Positions 34,292 to 43,512 of a stretch of DNA of 64,000 bases are shown here, piece after piece. The position numbers and the translations under genes were made by a program. The number at the start of each line of letters is the position of its first letter. Positions within the stretch are counted from its first letter, which is position 1. The notes beneath the pieces are model-generated. The model saw only the letters and a program-made list of their open reading frames with translations. It was not told the origin of the DNA and searched no databases. The stretch is from Actinoallomurus vinaceus. Its GTDB lineage: Bacteria > Actinomycetota > Actinomycetes > Streptosporangiales > Streptosporangiaceae. The stretch spans positions 186,001-250,000 of the forward strand of contig NZ_BAABHK010000005.1 in the NCBI RefSeq assembly GCF_039542055.1. The letters run 5' to 3'.

Positions 34292-36292
34292 GTGCCCGAG
34301 CCCTCCCTCCACGAGCACCTGACGTGCGTCGCGGCGCCCGCCATCTGGCTCTCGCCGCCCGGCGGGCAGCTCACCGGGGGCGGCGACGGGCTGTACGTCG
34401 CCGACCGGCGTGTCCTGTCGCGGCTGGTACTGACGATCGACGGGACCGAGCCCGAGCCGGTCGACGCGGTGCGGGTCGGCGCGGACGGCGCCCGGTTCAC
34501 CGCCGTGCTCGGCGACCTGACGGTCGAGCGGACCCGTACGGTCGGCCGCGACGGCGGCACCGAGGAGATCCGCGTCCGGAACACCGGAGCCGAGCGCGTC
34601 ACGGCGGTGCTGGCCGTCGAGGCGGCGGCGGATCTCGCCGAGATCAGCGCGGTCAAGGCCGGCACGGTCGGCGAACCGGGCGCCGCGGGCACGCCCGGCG
34701 GAGACGTCGGGACCGAGACGCCGCTGCACGACGGCGTCGCCCACGTCGCGCCGGACGGGTACAAGGTGGTCCTGACCGGCACGGCCCGTGCCGAGCTTTC
34801 CCTCGCTCCCGGCGAGGAGTTCACGACCACCATCACCGTACGGGCGACGCCGCCGCCCGTGGAGGGGTTCCGGCAGCGTCCGCCGAGCGGGCCGCCGCCG
34901 TGGTCGGCCGCCCCGCTCACCGTACGGTCCGCCGACCGCCGCCTGGACGCGCTGGTCGACCAGGGGATCGCCGACCTCGGCGCGCTGCTCCTCGCCGACG
35001 AGGACGACCCGTACTGCGCGGCGGGCAGCCCCTGGTACCTAACGCTGTTCGGCCGGGACTCGCTGTGGACCGCGCGGCTGGCGCTCCCGCTCGGGTACGA
35101 GCTCGCGGCCGGCACCCTGCGGGCTCTCGCCCGGCACCAGGGCGTCCGCCACGACCCGGACACGGAGGAGGAGCCCGGCAAGATCCCGCACGAGCTCCGG
35201 CCCGTGCACGCGGCCGGCTGGCTGCCGCCGGTGTACTACGGGACCGTCGACGCCACGCCGCTGTTCGTCATCACCCTCGCCGAGGCGTGGCGCTGGGGCA
35301 TGCCCGCCTCGCAGGTGGAGGCGCTGCTGCCCGCCGCCGAACGCGCGCTGGACTGGCTCGCGGGCTTCGACGGGTTCGTCTCCTACACCGGCTCGCCGGA
35401 CCGGCTCGTCAACCAGGGCTGGAAGGACTCCACGGACGGCGTCCAGCACGCCGACGGCCGCCTGGCCAAGCCGCCGGTCGCCCTGTCGGAGGTGCAGGCG
35501 TACGCCTTCCAGGCGGCCATGCTCGGCGCCGACCTGCTCGACGCCTTCGGCCGCCCCGGCGGCGAGCGCCGCCGCGAGTGGGCGGCCGCCCTCGCGGACC
35601 GGTTCCGCGAGCGCTTCTGGGTGGACGGGTATCCGGCGATCGCCCTCGACGGCGGGGGAGAGCCGGTCGACGGCCCGGCGTCCAACATGGGGCACCTCCT
35701 CGGCACCGGGCTGCTCACGGCGGCGGAGGAGGACCGGGTCGCGCCCCACCTCGCCGCGCTGGACTCCGGCTGGGGCCTGCGGACCCTCGGCACCGGCTCG
35801 GCCGGATTCGATCCGCTGTCGTACCACCTCGGGTCGGTGTGGCCGCACGACACCGTCATCGCCGTGCTCGGCCTCATCCGCGCCGGTCACCGTGACGTCG
35901 CCGCGAACCTGGCGCGCGGGTTGATCGCCGCCGCGCCGAGCTTCGAGTACCGCCTGCCGGAACTGTTCGGCGGCCAGGAAGCCCCGCCCGGCCAGGGCAG
36001 CCGGCAGCGTACGAGCGAGGGTCAAGGCGCGTCGGTGGGGCCCGTGCCGTACCCGGCGGCATGCCGGCCCCAGGCGTGGGCCGCCGCGGTGTCCCCGGCG
36101 CTGGTCACGGCGCTGCTCGGCCTCGACGTCGACGTGCCGTCGGGACGGATGACGGTGTCCCCGCTACGGGGCGTCGGCGCGCTGTCGGTGAGCAACGTCC
36201 GCGTCGGCGAGGCGACCGTCTCCATCGACGTGGATCCCCAGGGCGCCGTGTCCCTGATCGGCGCGCCCCCGAGCCTGACCCTGGAGGTCTGA
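34292..36292 (+). CDS. Amylo-alpha-1,6-glucosidase-type protein (glycogen debranching)
   Basis: 666 residues from GTG 34292, no signal peptide. The N-terminal ~200 residues form the GDE_N_bis domain (GLYVADRRVLSRLVLTIDG). The C-terminal (alpha/alpha)6 toroid carries LTLFGRDSLWTARLALPLG, GTVDATPLFVITLAEAWRWG and NQGWKDSTDGV, the usual debranching-like signature; PYPAACRPQAWAA occurs near the end. It likely trims branched alpha-glucans after uptake or acts on stored glycogen. It is the last gene of the alpha-glucoside locus. Enzyme specificity is inferred from the family. Confidence 0.85.
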   Translation: MPEPSLHEHLTCVAAPAIWLSPPGGQLTGGGDGLYVADRRVLSRLVLTIDGTEPEPVDAVRVGADGARFTAVLGDLTVERTRTVGRDGGTEEIRVRNTGAERVTAVLAVEAAADLAEISAVKAGTVGEPGAAGTPGGDVGTETPLHDGVAHVAPDGYKVVLTGTARAELSLAPGEEFTTTITVRATPPPVEGFRQRPPSGPPPWSAAPLTVRSADRRLDALVDQGIADLGALLLADEDDPYCAAGSPWYLTLFGRDSLWTARLALPLGYELAAGTLRALARHQGVRHDPDTEEEPGKIPHELRPVHAAGWLPPVYYGTVDATPLFVITLAEAWRWGMPASQVEALLPAAERALDWLAGFDGFVSYTGSPDRLVNQGWKDSTDGVQHADGRLAKPPVALSEVQAYAFQAAMLGADLLDAFGRPGGERRREWAAALADRFRERFWVDGYPAIALDGGGEPVDGPASNMGHLLGTGLLTAAEEDRVAPHLAALDSGWGLRTLGTGSAGFDPLSYHLGSVWPHDTVIAVLGLIRAGHRDVAANLARGLIAAAPSFEYRLPELFGGQEAPPGQGSRQRTSEGQGASVGPVPYPAACRPQAWAAAVSPALVTALLGLDVDVPSGRMTVSPLRGVGALSVSNVRVGEATVSIDVDPQGAVSLIGAPPSLTLEV

Positions 36293-36404
36293 CCGGCGGA
36301 GAGCCGACCTGGCGAAGTTGATCTTGGTTAGCGCGGAGTAAAGATCCTTGGCCCATTCCGTGGACGGCACATTTTCATGATCACGTTCGGGTTACTGTGG
36401 CGCG

Positions 36405-37823
36405 GTGATCTTGTCTCGACTACGCAAACACGGCCAAGCTCTGGTCGCGATCGGCGGTGCCGCCGTGCTGACGGCCACCATGGTCCAGCCGGCCGACGCG
36501 GCCACGCACAAGTCCAGCGCGCTCGCCGCACGGCTCCGGGCCGCCATGGTCGCGCAGAACTTCGGCGACCTCCTTGACACGACCCCGCCCGGGTCGGCCC
36601 AGGCCCGTGCGCTCGACGCCCAGCCGGAGTCCGAATCGGGCCGGCCGAAGCACGCTCCCGCACTCAGCGCCGCCGCGGCCACGACGATCCACCAGCAGCC
36701 GCAGGTCGACACCACCGTCATCGAGCTCGACAAGAAGGGCCGCCCCGTCTCGTCGGGCACGGTCCTGATGAGCCCGCAGTACAAGAACGGCGTCGTCGTC
36801 CCGGTGGACAAGAACCTCCGCACCACGGCCGTGCGCTACCGCCTGTGGGACACCGACCAGTGGGATGCCAACAACGGCCAGGGCACGACCGACACCGTGC
36901 CGGGTCGCGAGAACGCGCCCATCGACTTCATGGAGCCCTACTCGGCGTCGATCGTCAAGCTGATGGTGGGCTTCGGGATCATGCAGCTGGTGGACAAGGG
37001 CAGCATCAAGCTGGACGACACCTACGCCTACACGCCCACCAAGCCTTCGGACCGCTGCGAGGGCGCCACCACCCGGACCATCCGCGAGTACTTCGACCGG
37101 ATGATCACCATTTCCGACAACGGCTCGGCGTGCACGCTCATCAAGGTGATGCACGAGCACGGCGGGGTCGACTGGCTCAACCAGCAGTTCCAGGACCTCG
37201 GCCTGGACATGCTCCAGCTGAAGGGCACCGACCCGGCCAACGGCGACTGGTCCCCGCAGATCACCATGTCGTCGCTGGACACCGCCAAGCTGCTGATGCT
37301 CATCAACGGCGTCTCCGGCACGGCGTGGACCGCTCCGAACGGCAAGCCGGTCACCAGTGACATCCTCAGCACGTCGTCCCGCGAGTTCTTCCTGAAGGAG
37401 CTCGGCGACCAGGGGTGGAACAACGTCCTGTCGACGACGAACTACTGCGGCTACTCCTACCCGACGCAGGGCATGCCGCAGCGCATCGCCCAGCGGTGGA
37501 TCGGCGCCGACGGGACCGTGACGGTCAACGACGACCCGACCGACGGCAAGTACCAGTACCCCGTTCAGCCCTGCCAGGACGCCGCCCAGGTGACGTTCGC
37601 CCACAAGACGGGGCTGACGGCGTTCGCGGCCGGGGACGCGGGCATCGTGCACTCGCTGCCCGGCCAGGCGAACCGGAACTACATCATCGTCTCCTTCAGC
37701 AACCTCGGCTGGCGCTACCAGGACGCCAACCGTCCCAACCCGGGCGTCCAGCCCGCGGTGAACCGCACCGAGAAGTTCGCCAAGCTCGGCCGCGCGATGG
37801 ACGGGTACGAGGCCCAGAAGTAG
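36405..37823 (+). CDS. Secreted class A beta-lactamase-fold serine hydrolase
   Basis: 472 residues from GTG 36405. The signal peptide (RLRKHGQALVAIGGAAVLTATMVQPADA) is followed by a ~120-residue linker region. The catalytic fold has all three motifs: S182-I-V-K185, S237-D-N239 and K401-T-G403. The distance between motifs is larger than in true class A beta-lactamases, and the Glu166 omega loop is not obvious, so I favour a PBP-like carboxypeptidase or esterase over a drug-resistance enzyme. It acts outside the cell. A strong terminator follows. The last ~30 coding bases and the terminator recur at 42622-42680. Confidence 0.85.
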   Translation: MILSRLRKHGQALVAIGGAAVLTATMVQPADAATHKSSALAARLRAAMVAQNFGDLLDTTPPGSAQARALDAQPESESGRPKHAPALSAAAATTIHQQPQVDTTVIELDKKGRPVSSGTVLMSPQYKNGVVVPVDKNLRTTAVRYRLWDTDQWDANNGQGTTDTVPGRENAPIDFMEPYSASIVKLMVGFGIMQLVDKGSIKLDDTYAYTPTKPSDRCEGATTRTIREYFDRMITISDNGSACTLIKVMHEHGGVDWLNQQFQDLGLDMLQLKGTDPANGDWSPQITMSSLDTAKLLMLINGVSGTAWTAPNGKPVTSDILSTSSREFFLKELGDQGWNNVLSTTNYCGYSYPTQGMPQRIAQRWIGADGTVTVNDDPTDGKYQYPVQPCQDAAQVTFAHKTGLTAFAAGDAGIVHSLPGQANRNYIIVSFSNLGWRYQDANRPNPGVQPAVNRTEKFAKLGRAMDGYEAQK

Positions 37824-37838
37824 CCGACGCGAGTACGA

Positions 37839-37868
37839 GAAAGGGGCCGGATCTCTCCGGCCCCTTTT
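37839..37868. terminator. Intrinsic terminator between convergent serine hydrolase and GT2 genes
   Basis: AAGGGGCCGG-atctct-CCGGCCCCTT (37841-37866) followed by TT: a 10-bp perfect stem usable from both sides. A second copy occurs at 42653-42678. Confidence 0.92.
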
Positions 37869-37874
37869 CCACGC

Positions 37875-38792
37875 TCAGATGACGGGTGGGCGGCCCAGCC
37901 GGGTCATCCGCCACACCGTGCGCCAGGCCATCGGCCGCCGTGTGCCGCACGGTGTGCGCACGCCTTCGACGAATCCGCCCCACCAGGCCCGCAGGCCCGC
38001 CGGCGGCGGTCGCCGTGCCGCGGTCACCAGCGCCCACACCCCGAGGTAGACCGGGACCAGCACCGCGGGCAGGTGGCGGCGGGCCAGCCAGACCCGATTA
38101 CGGGCGATCATCCGGTAGTACATCGCGTGCCGGGTCGGGCTGGTGCGCGGGTGCTGCAGGACCAGGTCGGGCCGGTAGTCGATCCGCCATCCGGCGTCCA
38201 GCGCGCGCCAGGCGACGTCGGTCTCCTCGTGTGCGTAGAAGAACGTCTCCGGCCAGTCGCCGGTCTGGGCGACCACGTCCATTCGGATGGCGTTGCCGCC
38301 GCCGAGGAAGGTGGTGACCGGGCCGCCGCGGAGCGGATTCCGTGCGCCCAGCCGGGGCACGTGGCGGCGCTGGGTGTCGCCGGTCTCATCGGCGATCCGG
38401 AAGCTCACGATGCCCAGGGCCGGATCCTCGGCGAACGCCCGGCGTACGGCCTGGGCGGTATCGGGGTCGGGGAGCAGTCCGTCGTCGTCGAGGTACATCA
38501 CCACATCGACGTCACCGTGCTCACGCAGCGCCGCCAGCGCGACGTTGCGGCCACCGGAGATGCCGAGGTTCCTGCCCACCTCCACGCCCTGAACCTCAGG
38601 TGGAAGTGGCGGCAACGTCGCCCCGTTGCCCACCACGACGATCCGCGGCCGCGGTCCGTACTGGGACAGCACCGATTCCAGCAACGCGGACAGCTCGGCC
38701 GGCCGGTCTCCCATCGTCAAGATCGCGACACCGAGCCGTACGCCTTCGCCGGCGAGGGCGGCGGGCGGCACGTGGACTTGCGTGGAGGGCAC
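37875..38792 (-). CDS. GT2-family glycosyltransferase
   Basis: 305 residues from GTG 38792, preceded by GGGAG; the longer frame to 38879 has no ribosome site. The GT-A core shows GVAILTMGDRPAELSALLESVL, NLGISGGRNVAL, the DxD equivalent VVMYLDDDGLLPD and the acceptor-side ETFFYAHEETDVAWRA. Two hydrophobic stretches near the C-terminus (LPAVLVPVYLGVWALVTAA) suggest membrane association. It resembles rhamnosyl- or galactofuranosyltransferase-like enzymes that build cell-surface glycans. It is convergent with the serine hydrolase. Confidence 0.88.
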   Translation of the reverse strand: MPSTQVHVPPAALAGEGVRLGVAILTMGDRPAELSALLESVLSQYGPRPRIVVVGNGATLPPLPPEVQGVEVGRNLGISGGRNVALAALREHGDVDVVMYLDDDGLLPDPDTAQAVRRAFAEDPALGIVSFRIADETGDTQRRHVPRLGARNPLRGGPVTTFLGGGNAIRMDVVAQTGDWPETFFYAHEETDVAWRALDAGWRIDYRPDLVLQHPRTSPTRHAMYYRMIARNRVWLARRHLPAVLVPVYLGVWALVTAARRPPPAGLRAWWGGFVEGVRTPCGTRRPMAWRTVWRMTRLGRPPVI

Positions 38793-39062
38793 GACGACTC
38801 CCGGACGGCAGGTGGGGAACGAGCGGCGTGGCGATGAACGCCACGGAAACAGATCGTAACGAAAAGCCGACGACACCACGCCCGGGATCCGGCCACCGGC
38901 CGTTAATCATTGGACCGGCATTCAGCCCGTGTGGCAGCCGCTCTCCAGAGATGAGGGGCCGCCGGCCGTTCGGCGGCGGCGGACGTCCCGGTTGCGGATG
39001 GCGAGGCGATCCACCATCATCGGTCCCATGATCGATGGAAAGGGCGGCCTCCGCCCCGGCCG

Positions 39063-42000
39063 TTGAGGCCCGCCGAGCCGGTCGGAGCACCGGCCCCGAG
39101 CACTGTCGAATTTCTTCACCTCTTCGAATCCCTTCCCTACGCGCGACGTATGCGGGAACAGGCCCTCTACGCGCGCCGCCATCGCCGAACATCGGGCTTC
39201 CGGGATCTCCTGGCGGACCTGGGACGCCTCGGCCGGTACGAGCGGCGGACCGCTCTGCACCTGGCCATGGCGGCCCGCGACCTGCCGTACATCGAGACGG
39301 TCCTCACCGGACCGGACCTGGCGCTGCGGCGGGCGGCCCTGCGGGCGGTGCGGATCCTCCCGGTGTCCGACGAAGCCGCGGCCGCCGTCCTCGACGACGC
39401 GCCGATGGACCTGCGGCTGGCGCTGTACCGGACGCTGAGGCATGCGCGGCGCTCGGCCCTCGCGGACCGGCTCCTCCCGGAGGTCCGGGCCCGCTGGGGC
39501 GACCACGAGGGCGCCGCGCTGCTGCCCGCCTGCACGGCCGCCGTCGCCTCCCGTCACCTGCCGGACCTGGCCCACGCGGTCACGTCGTGGCGGGCGCTGG
39601 GCCGCCGCCATCCGAACGCTGTGCTGGACACCGTGGATCGGGAGCAGCCCGAGGTCGTCGGCCGGCCGCGGTGGCACGGGGACGCGGTCGTCGCCGCCGC
39701 GCCGGCCGAGCCCGGCCGGGCCCTGGAGATCCTGGAACGGCACCGTATCGGCCGGCACGTGAGACGAGTGCCCGCAGCGGTCATGGGCGCGCTGTTCACG
39801 GTGGACGCCGACCGGACGACCCGGATGCTCTTCGGCGATCCCCACTGGGGTCTGGGATGGGGCGTGCCACCGCGATCGCTGCTCACCCGGCTGCGTCGAT
39901 GCTCCGACGCCCGTCTCGTCGCGGTCGTCAAGGACAGTCCGGATCGGCTCGAATGGGTCCTTCGCGCGCTGCCGCCCGGCCGCAGGGCGGCGGTCTCCGA
40001 TGCCGTACGGGCCGGGGAGCGGCTGTCACAGATGTGGTGGAGCTCCCTTCTCGGGACGCTCCCGCCCGAGCGGGCGGCGGCCGAGGCGCGCCGGTCGCTG
40101 GAGTGGCACGCCTCCGTCTGGCATTCCGCCCGTGACCGGCTGGACGATCCCGATATCCCGCTCCGGCTGACCGCCTACCTCCCGTACGAGGAGGCGGCCG
40201 GGACGCTCAGGGAGGCCGCCTTCGGCGGCGATCCCCGGCGGCGCGGGCTCGCCCGCACCCTGCTGATCGAATGCGCGGCCCGTACCGGGGACCGGGCGCT
40301 GCTCGCGGAACTGCTCGATGAGCTGGCCCGGCGTACGGAGAACGAACAGGACCCCCTGCGGGGGGCACTTCTGAGCGCCGTGCGCGACCTGCGCCCTGGG
40401 CTGCTCGACGATCGCTGCGCGGACGCCTTCGAGAGGCTCGCCGCCCGCGTCGCCGAGGCCGGGGACTCCTCGATCGCCACCTGCGCGGCCCTACGGGGTC
40501 TGGCCGCGCGGGTGCTCCGCCACCACGAACCGGCCGCCTCGCCCCGCCTGGTCACCTGGGCCTTCGCCGTGTACGACCGCCTCGTGCGGCGTTTCGGGGC
40601 GGACGCCCTCAGCTGGCGGGACGAACCGGGTCCGGCCGTCCGCCGGCGGCGGCGCCGATGGGCGGAGCCGGCGCGGGACGACCGGCGGCACCGCCTCGAC
40701 ACCGTTCTGCGCGCCGGCCAGGAGCGCGACCTGCTCGCGGTGCTGCGGCCCCACCTGCGAGCGTCCCGGGAACGCGAGGACTTCGCCCTGGCCGTCGCCC
40801 TCGCGCGGGCGCTCGGCAGGAGGGCCCGGTCACTCGACGCGCTCCAGGAGGACCTGCGCCTGGCGATCCTGCGCGCACCGGAGCCGCCGGCCTGCCAGGC
40901 GGCCGAGCTCTGGCTCGCCGACGCACCCGACCGCGACGAGCGGGCGGCCTCCCTCGTACGGGAGGATCCTGCCGCCATCGAACTGCCCGCCGTCTGGCGG
41001 ACGATCGCGGGACGCCGCACCGACCTGCTCGGCGTTCCGGTCCCGGAAGCCTCGGCACGGCGTCGCCCGGACTCCGGCCCCTGGGTTCCGGACACCGGTG
41101 GTGGCCTGCCGGGACGATGGACTCCTTCGCAGCGAGACCAGGTCCGCGATCGGGTGCGCCGGGTCATCGAGGACGACGGTCTGCCCGTCGCCGCCCGAAT
41201 GTCGGCCGTCCGGGCGATCGGCCGGCTGCCCGGCGCCCTGACCGACCTCACCGGCCTGGCCGAGGAGGCGGATCCGGTCATCGCCGAGACCGCCCTCGAG
41301 GCGATGGCCGAAGTGGACGCACCCGCCGAGGCGCTGCCGGTCCTGCTGGCGCACGCGGGCGGACACGCCTCCCGCGCGGCGGTGGCGGCGGCGGCGCGGT
41401 GCTGCCGGTCCGTACCGCCGTCCCGGCTCCGCCCGGTCCTCGAGCAGGCGCTGTTCGGCCCGGACGTCAAGGTCACCGTGCGCAAGGAGGCGGGGCGGCG
41501 CCTGGCCGGCTGTCGCGTGCCCGGAGCGGTGGACCTGCTGTTGCGCGCCTGGGAGGCTCCGGACACGCACCGCGACGTGCGGGTGGCGGTGGCGGTCGCA
41601 CTGCGCCGGACACCGGAGGACCCACGGTCGCTGCCCGCCCTGCGCGCGGCCGCCGACCGGTACACCGGAGAGCTCATGCTGCGCACGCTCTTCCAGGCGA
41701 ACCCCGGGGAGTACGGCCCGGCCCACCGCCCGGTCTACGCCGACCTCGTCCGCCGGCTGCTCCTGGCGGCGGACGGGCCCGGCGTCCGGTTCCGCGGCTC
41801 CAGGGCGTTCGCGACCTGGGCACCCTGGTATCACGGCGGATTCGCGGAGACCGTACGGGCCGCCGGCGACCCGGACGACTCGGACGGCGATGGTGAAGTG
41901 ACCGTGCTGCTCGCTCTGCTGAGGTCCGGCCGGATCCACGACGAGATCCTCGACGTGCTCGGCCGGCTGGCCGCCGCTCGCCGACCGGGCGGAGCGACCG

Positions 42001-42616
42001 CGGATCACCGCGACGACACCGCCGCGCGGGCCCGGGCGCGGATACGGTCGATCGTCGACACGCTGGCGACCGTCCAGGACGCCGACCGGCGACCCGTTCC
42101 CTGGGAGTCGCGCCTCGTGCGGGACGCCATGGGGCTGCTCGCCGCCGAGCCCCGGCACTTGCCGGAGGCGGCCCGCCTCGGCGTCGCGCCCTCCCGGTGC
42201 CGCAACGTGCCGACGCGGACTCTGACGAGCCCGGACCCGGTGCACAAGGATCGGTCGGCGCGGCATCGGAGGGCGACACGGAAGCCGCGCGGCTCGCCGA
42301 TCGGCTCGGCGAACTGGCCGACCTGCTCGCGGACCGGCCGGTCCTCGCGACCCGGACGGCCGGGGAGGTCGGGTGCCGGTTCCGGAGCTATCGGGGGGAC
42401 AGCAGAGCCGATCCCGCGCTGCTCCTGGCGGCGCTTCGCCGTCTGTCCGGGCGGGACGACCTCGCGGCAGGGCTGTTCGCCGTCACACTGACCCGCGTCG
42501 GCGGGGATCACACCGGCTGGCCGGAGGAATGGCGCGAGGTCCTCCGGCACTGGCGCGACTCCGCACAGCCCGAGGTCGCCCAGGACGCCTGGGACGTCAC
42601 CATGGACGGCCGTTGA
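39063..42616 (+). CDS. Large HEAT-repeat-like protein, interrupted by a frameshift near 42185
   Basis: About 1,180 residues if the two frames are joined. The protein is a string of amphipathic helix pairs (YERRTALHLAMAARDLPYIETVL, RRAALRAVRILPVSDEAAAAVL, later ITGLAEEADPVIAETALEAMAE-type repeats), as in HEAT/ARM scaffolds. Codons continue in one frame to about 42185, but that frame then becomes Arg/Ser/Pro-rich and stops at 42491. The next frame from 42197 continues the same composition (ARLADRLGELADLLADRP ... WDVTMDGR) to the stop at 42616. One missing base would explain this. The start is uncertain (TTG 39063 has no ribosome site; ATG 39150 is late). The function is unknown. Confidence 0.7.
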
Positions 42617-42621
42617 GCGGA

Positions 42622-42680
42622 AAGCTCGGCCGCGCGATGGATGAGTACGAGGAAGGGGCCGGATCTCTCCGGCCCCTTTC
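42622..42680 (+). pseudogene. Duplicated 3' end and terminator of the serine hydrolase gene
   Basis: AAGCTCGGCCGCGCGATGGA (from 42622) matches 37782 on with two changes over 31 bases, followed directly by the same terminator (42653-42678 versus 37841-37866, identical). The 28 bases that separate these elements in the original gene are missing; both ends of the missing piece carry GTACGAG, so slippage between these short repeats explains the loss. The hairpin may still terminate the HEAT-like gene. Confidence 0.9.
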
Positions 42681-42759
42681 GTCGTCCGCCTCGGTCGCGG
42701 GCCGGGTCACGATGCCGGGGATAGGCGCGTACGCCGTGAGCAAGCATGCCTTGGATGCG
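42679..42759 (+). pseudogene. Fragment of a short-chain dehydrogenase/reductase gene
   Basis: One frame reads SSSASVAGRVTMPGIG followed by AYAVSKHALDA. This is the catalytic Ser strand and the Y-x3-K motif of classical SDRs in the right order and spacing. Nothing before or after fits an SDR, and the frame ends at 42790. It is a relic of 27 codons directly abutting the serine-hydrolase remnant. Confidence 0.65.
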
Positions 42760-42822
42760 CCAAGGCGCGAGAGGCCGTGCTCCATCTCGTGACGGCGGGC
42801 TCGGTGACGTGACCGTCGACTG

Positions 42823-43305
42823 TCAGCGGTGGCGCAGCCGGCCGATGCCGACGGACAGCAGCAGGACGGTTCCCGCGAGAGCGAGCGCACCCGTGATCAG
42901 CGCGATGATGACGTCGCTGATCCACGCATGGGAGTTCCTGGGATAGGCCACGGTCCCGGCAGCGCCCGATATCTCCGCCGGAATCGTCTGGTCATAGGAA
43001 TGCCGCCCGTTGCCGTCGAGGGTCACCGAGCGCCGTACGGCGCCGTCGCCGGAGACGAACGATCCCGAGGTCGCGTATCCGCCTTTCTGCCGGCGGGTGC
43101 TCCACTCGACCGTGAAGACGCCCTGCACGCCGTCGTGGGTGGCGCGGTAGGCGTCCACCGTCCGCGTCGCCTCGGCGACCGATCCGAATCCGAGCAGGGA
43201 GAGCGGGATGACGAAGATGACGAGGACGAACAGCGCCGCGGACAGCGACGGGCGGCGGCGGCCGGTCAGACGCCTCAGCTCGGGAGGCTCGGGCGGCATG
43301 CTCAT
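42823..43305 (-). CDS. Two-helix membrane protein with an extracytoplasmic beta domain
   Basis: 160 residues from ATG 43305 (CGGAGA seven bases upstream). A Pro/Arg-rich cytoplasmic start (MSMPPEPPELRRLTGRRRPS) leads to a first helix (LSAALFVLVIFVIPLSLLGFG), a ~75-residue outside region with beta-type sequence (GVQGVFTVEWSTRRQKGGYATSG), and a second helix near the C-terminus (DVIIALITGALALAGTVLLLS). This is the general design of DUF3592-like proteins, but I cannot confirm the family. No partner gene is evident. Confidence 0.7.
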   Translation of the reverse strand: MSMPPEPPELRRLTGRRRPSLSAALFVLVIFVIPLSLLGFGSVAEATRTVDAYRATHDGVQGVFTVEWSTRRQKGGYATSGSFVSGDGAVRRSVTLDGNGRHSYDQTIPAEISGAAGTVAYPRNSHAWISDVIIALITGALALAGTVLLLSVGIGRLRHR

Positions 43306-43429
43306 GCGGTCTCCGTGTATCGCGCGCCGCGGCCGGGCCACGGCACCGCCGGGAAGACGATCGTCTCGCGTCGGCCGGACCGTGACGGAGATGGCGGCCC
43401 GCCGAGCGGAAGCGTACGGGCCCCGGCTA

Positions 43430-43489
43430 GGGGGTGTCCGGTGGATCTTTGTCCAGCTGCGCGGCGAACAAGACCCACCGGACACCCCC
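43430..43489. repeat. 60-bp element with perfect 15-bp terminal inverted repeats
   Basis: GGGGGTGTCCGGTGG (43430-43444) and CCACCGGACACCCCC (43475-43489) are exact inverted repeats around a 30-base centre. It lies just past the acyltransferase stop (43513, minus strand), so it may serve as that operon's terminator. The GGGGGTGTCC end also looks like the terminus of a small transposon remnant. No target duplication is visible. Confidence 0.65.
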
Positions 43490-43512
43490 CAGGCCGGGGC
43501 CCGCGTGCAGGA

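Noticed and set aside
36405..37823. Reading the serine hydrolase as a beta-lactamase resistance gene
   Set aside because: SxxK, SDN and KTG are present, but the motif spacing is too wide and no Glu166-type omega loop is seen; a PBP-like or esterase role is safer.
42185..42200. Programmed -1 frameshift in the HEAT-like gene
   Set aside because: No X-XXY-YYZ slippery heptamer or obvious downstream pseudoknot; a mutation or sequencing error is simpler.
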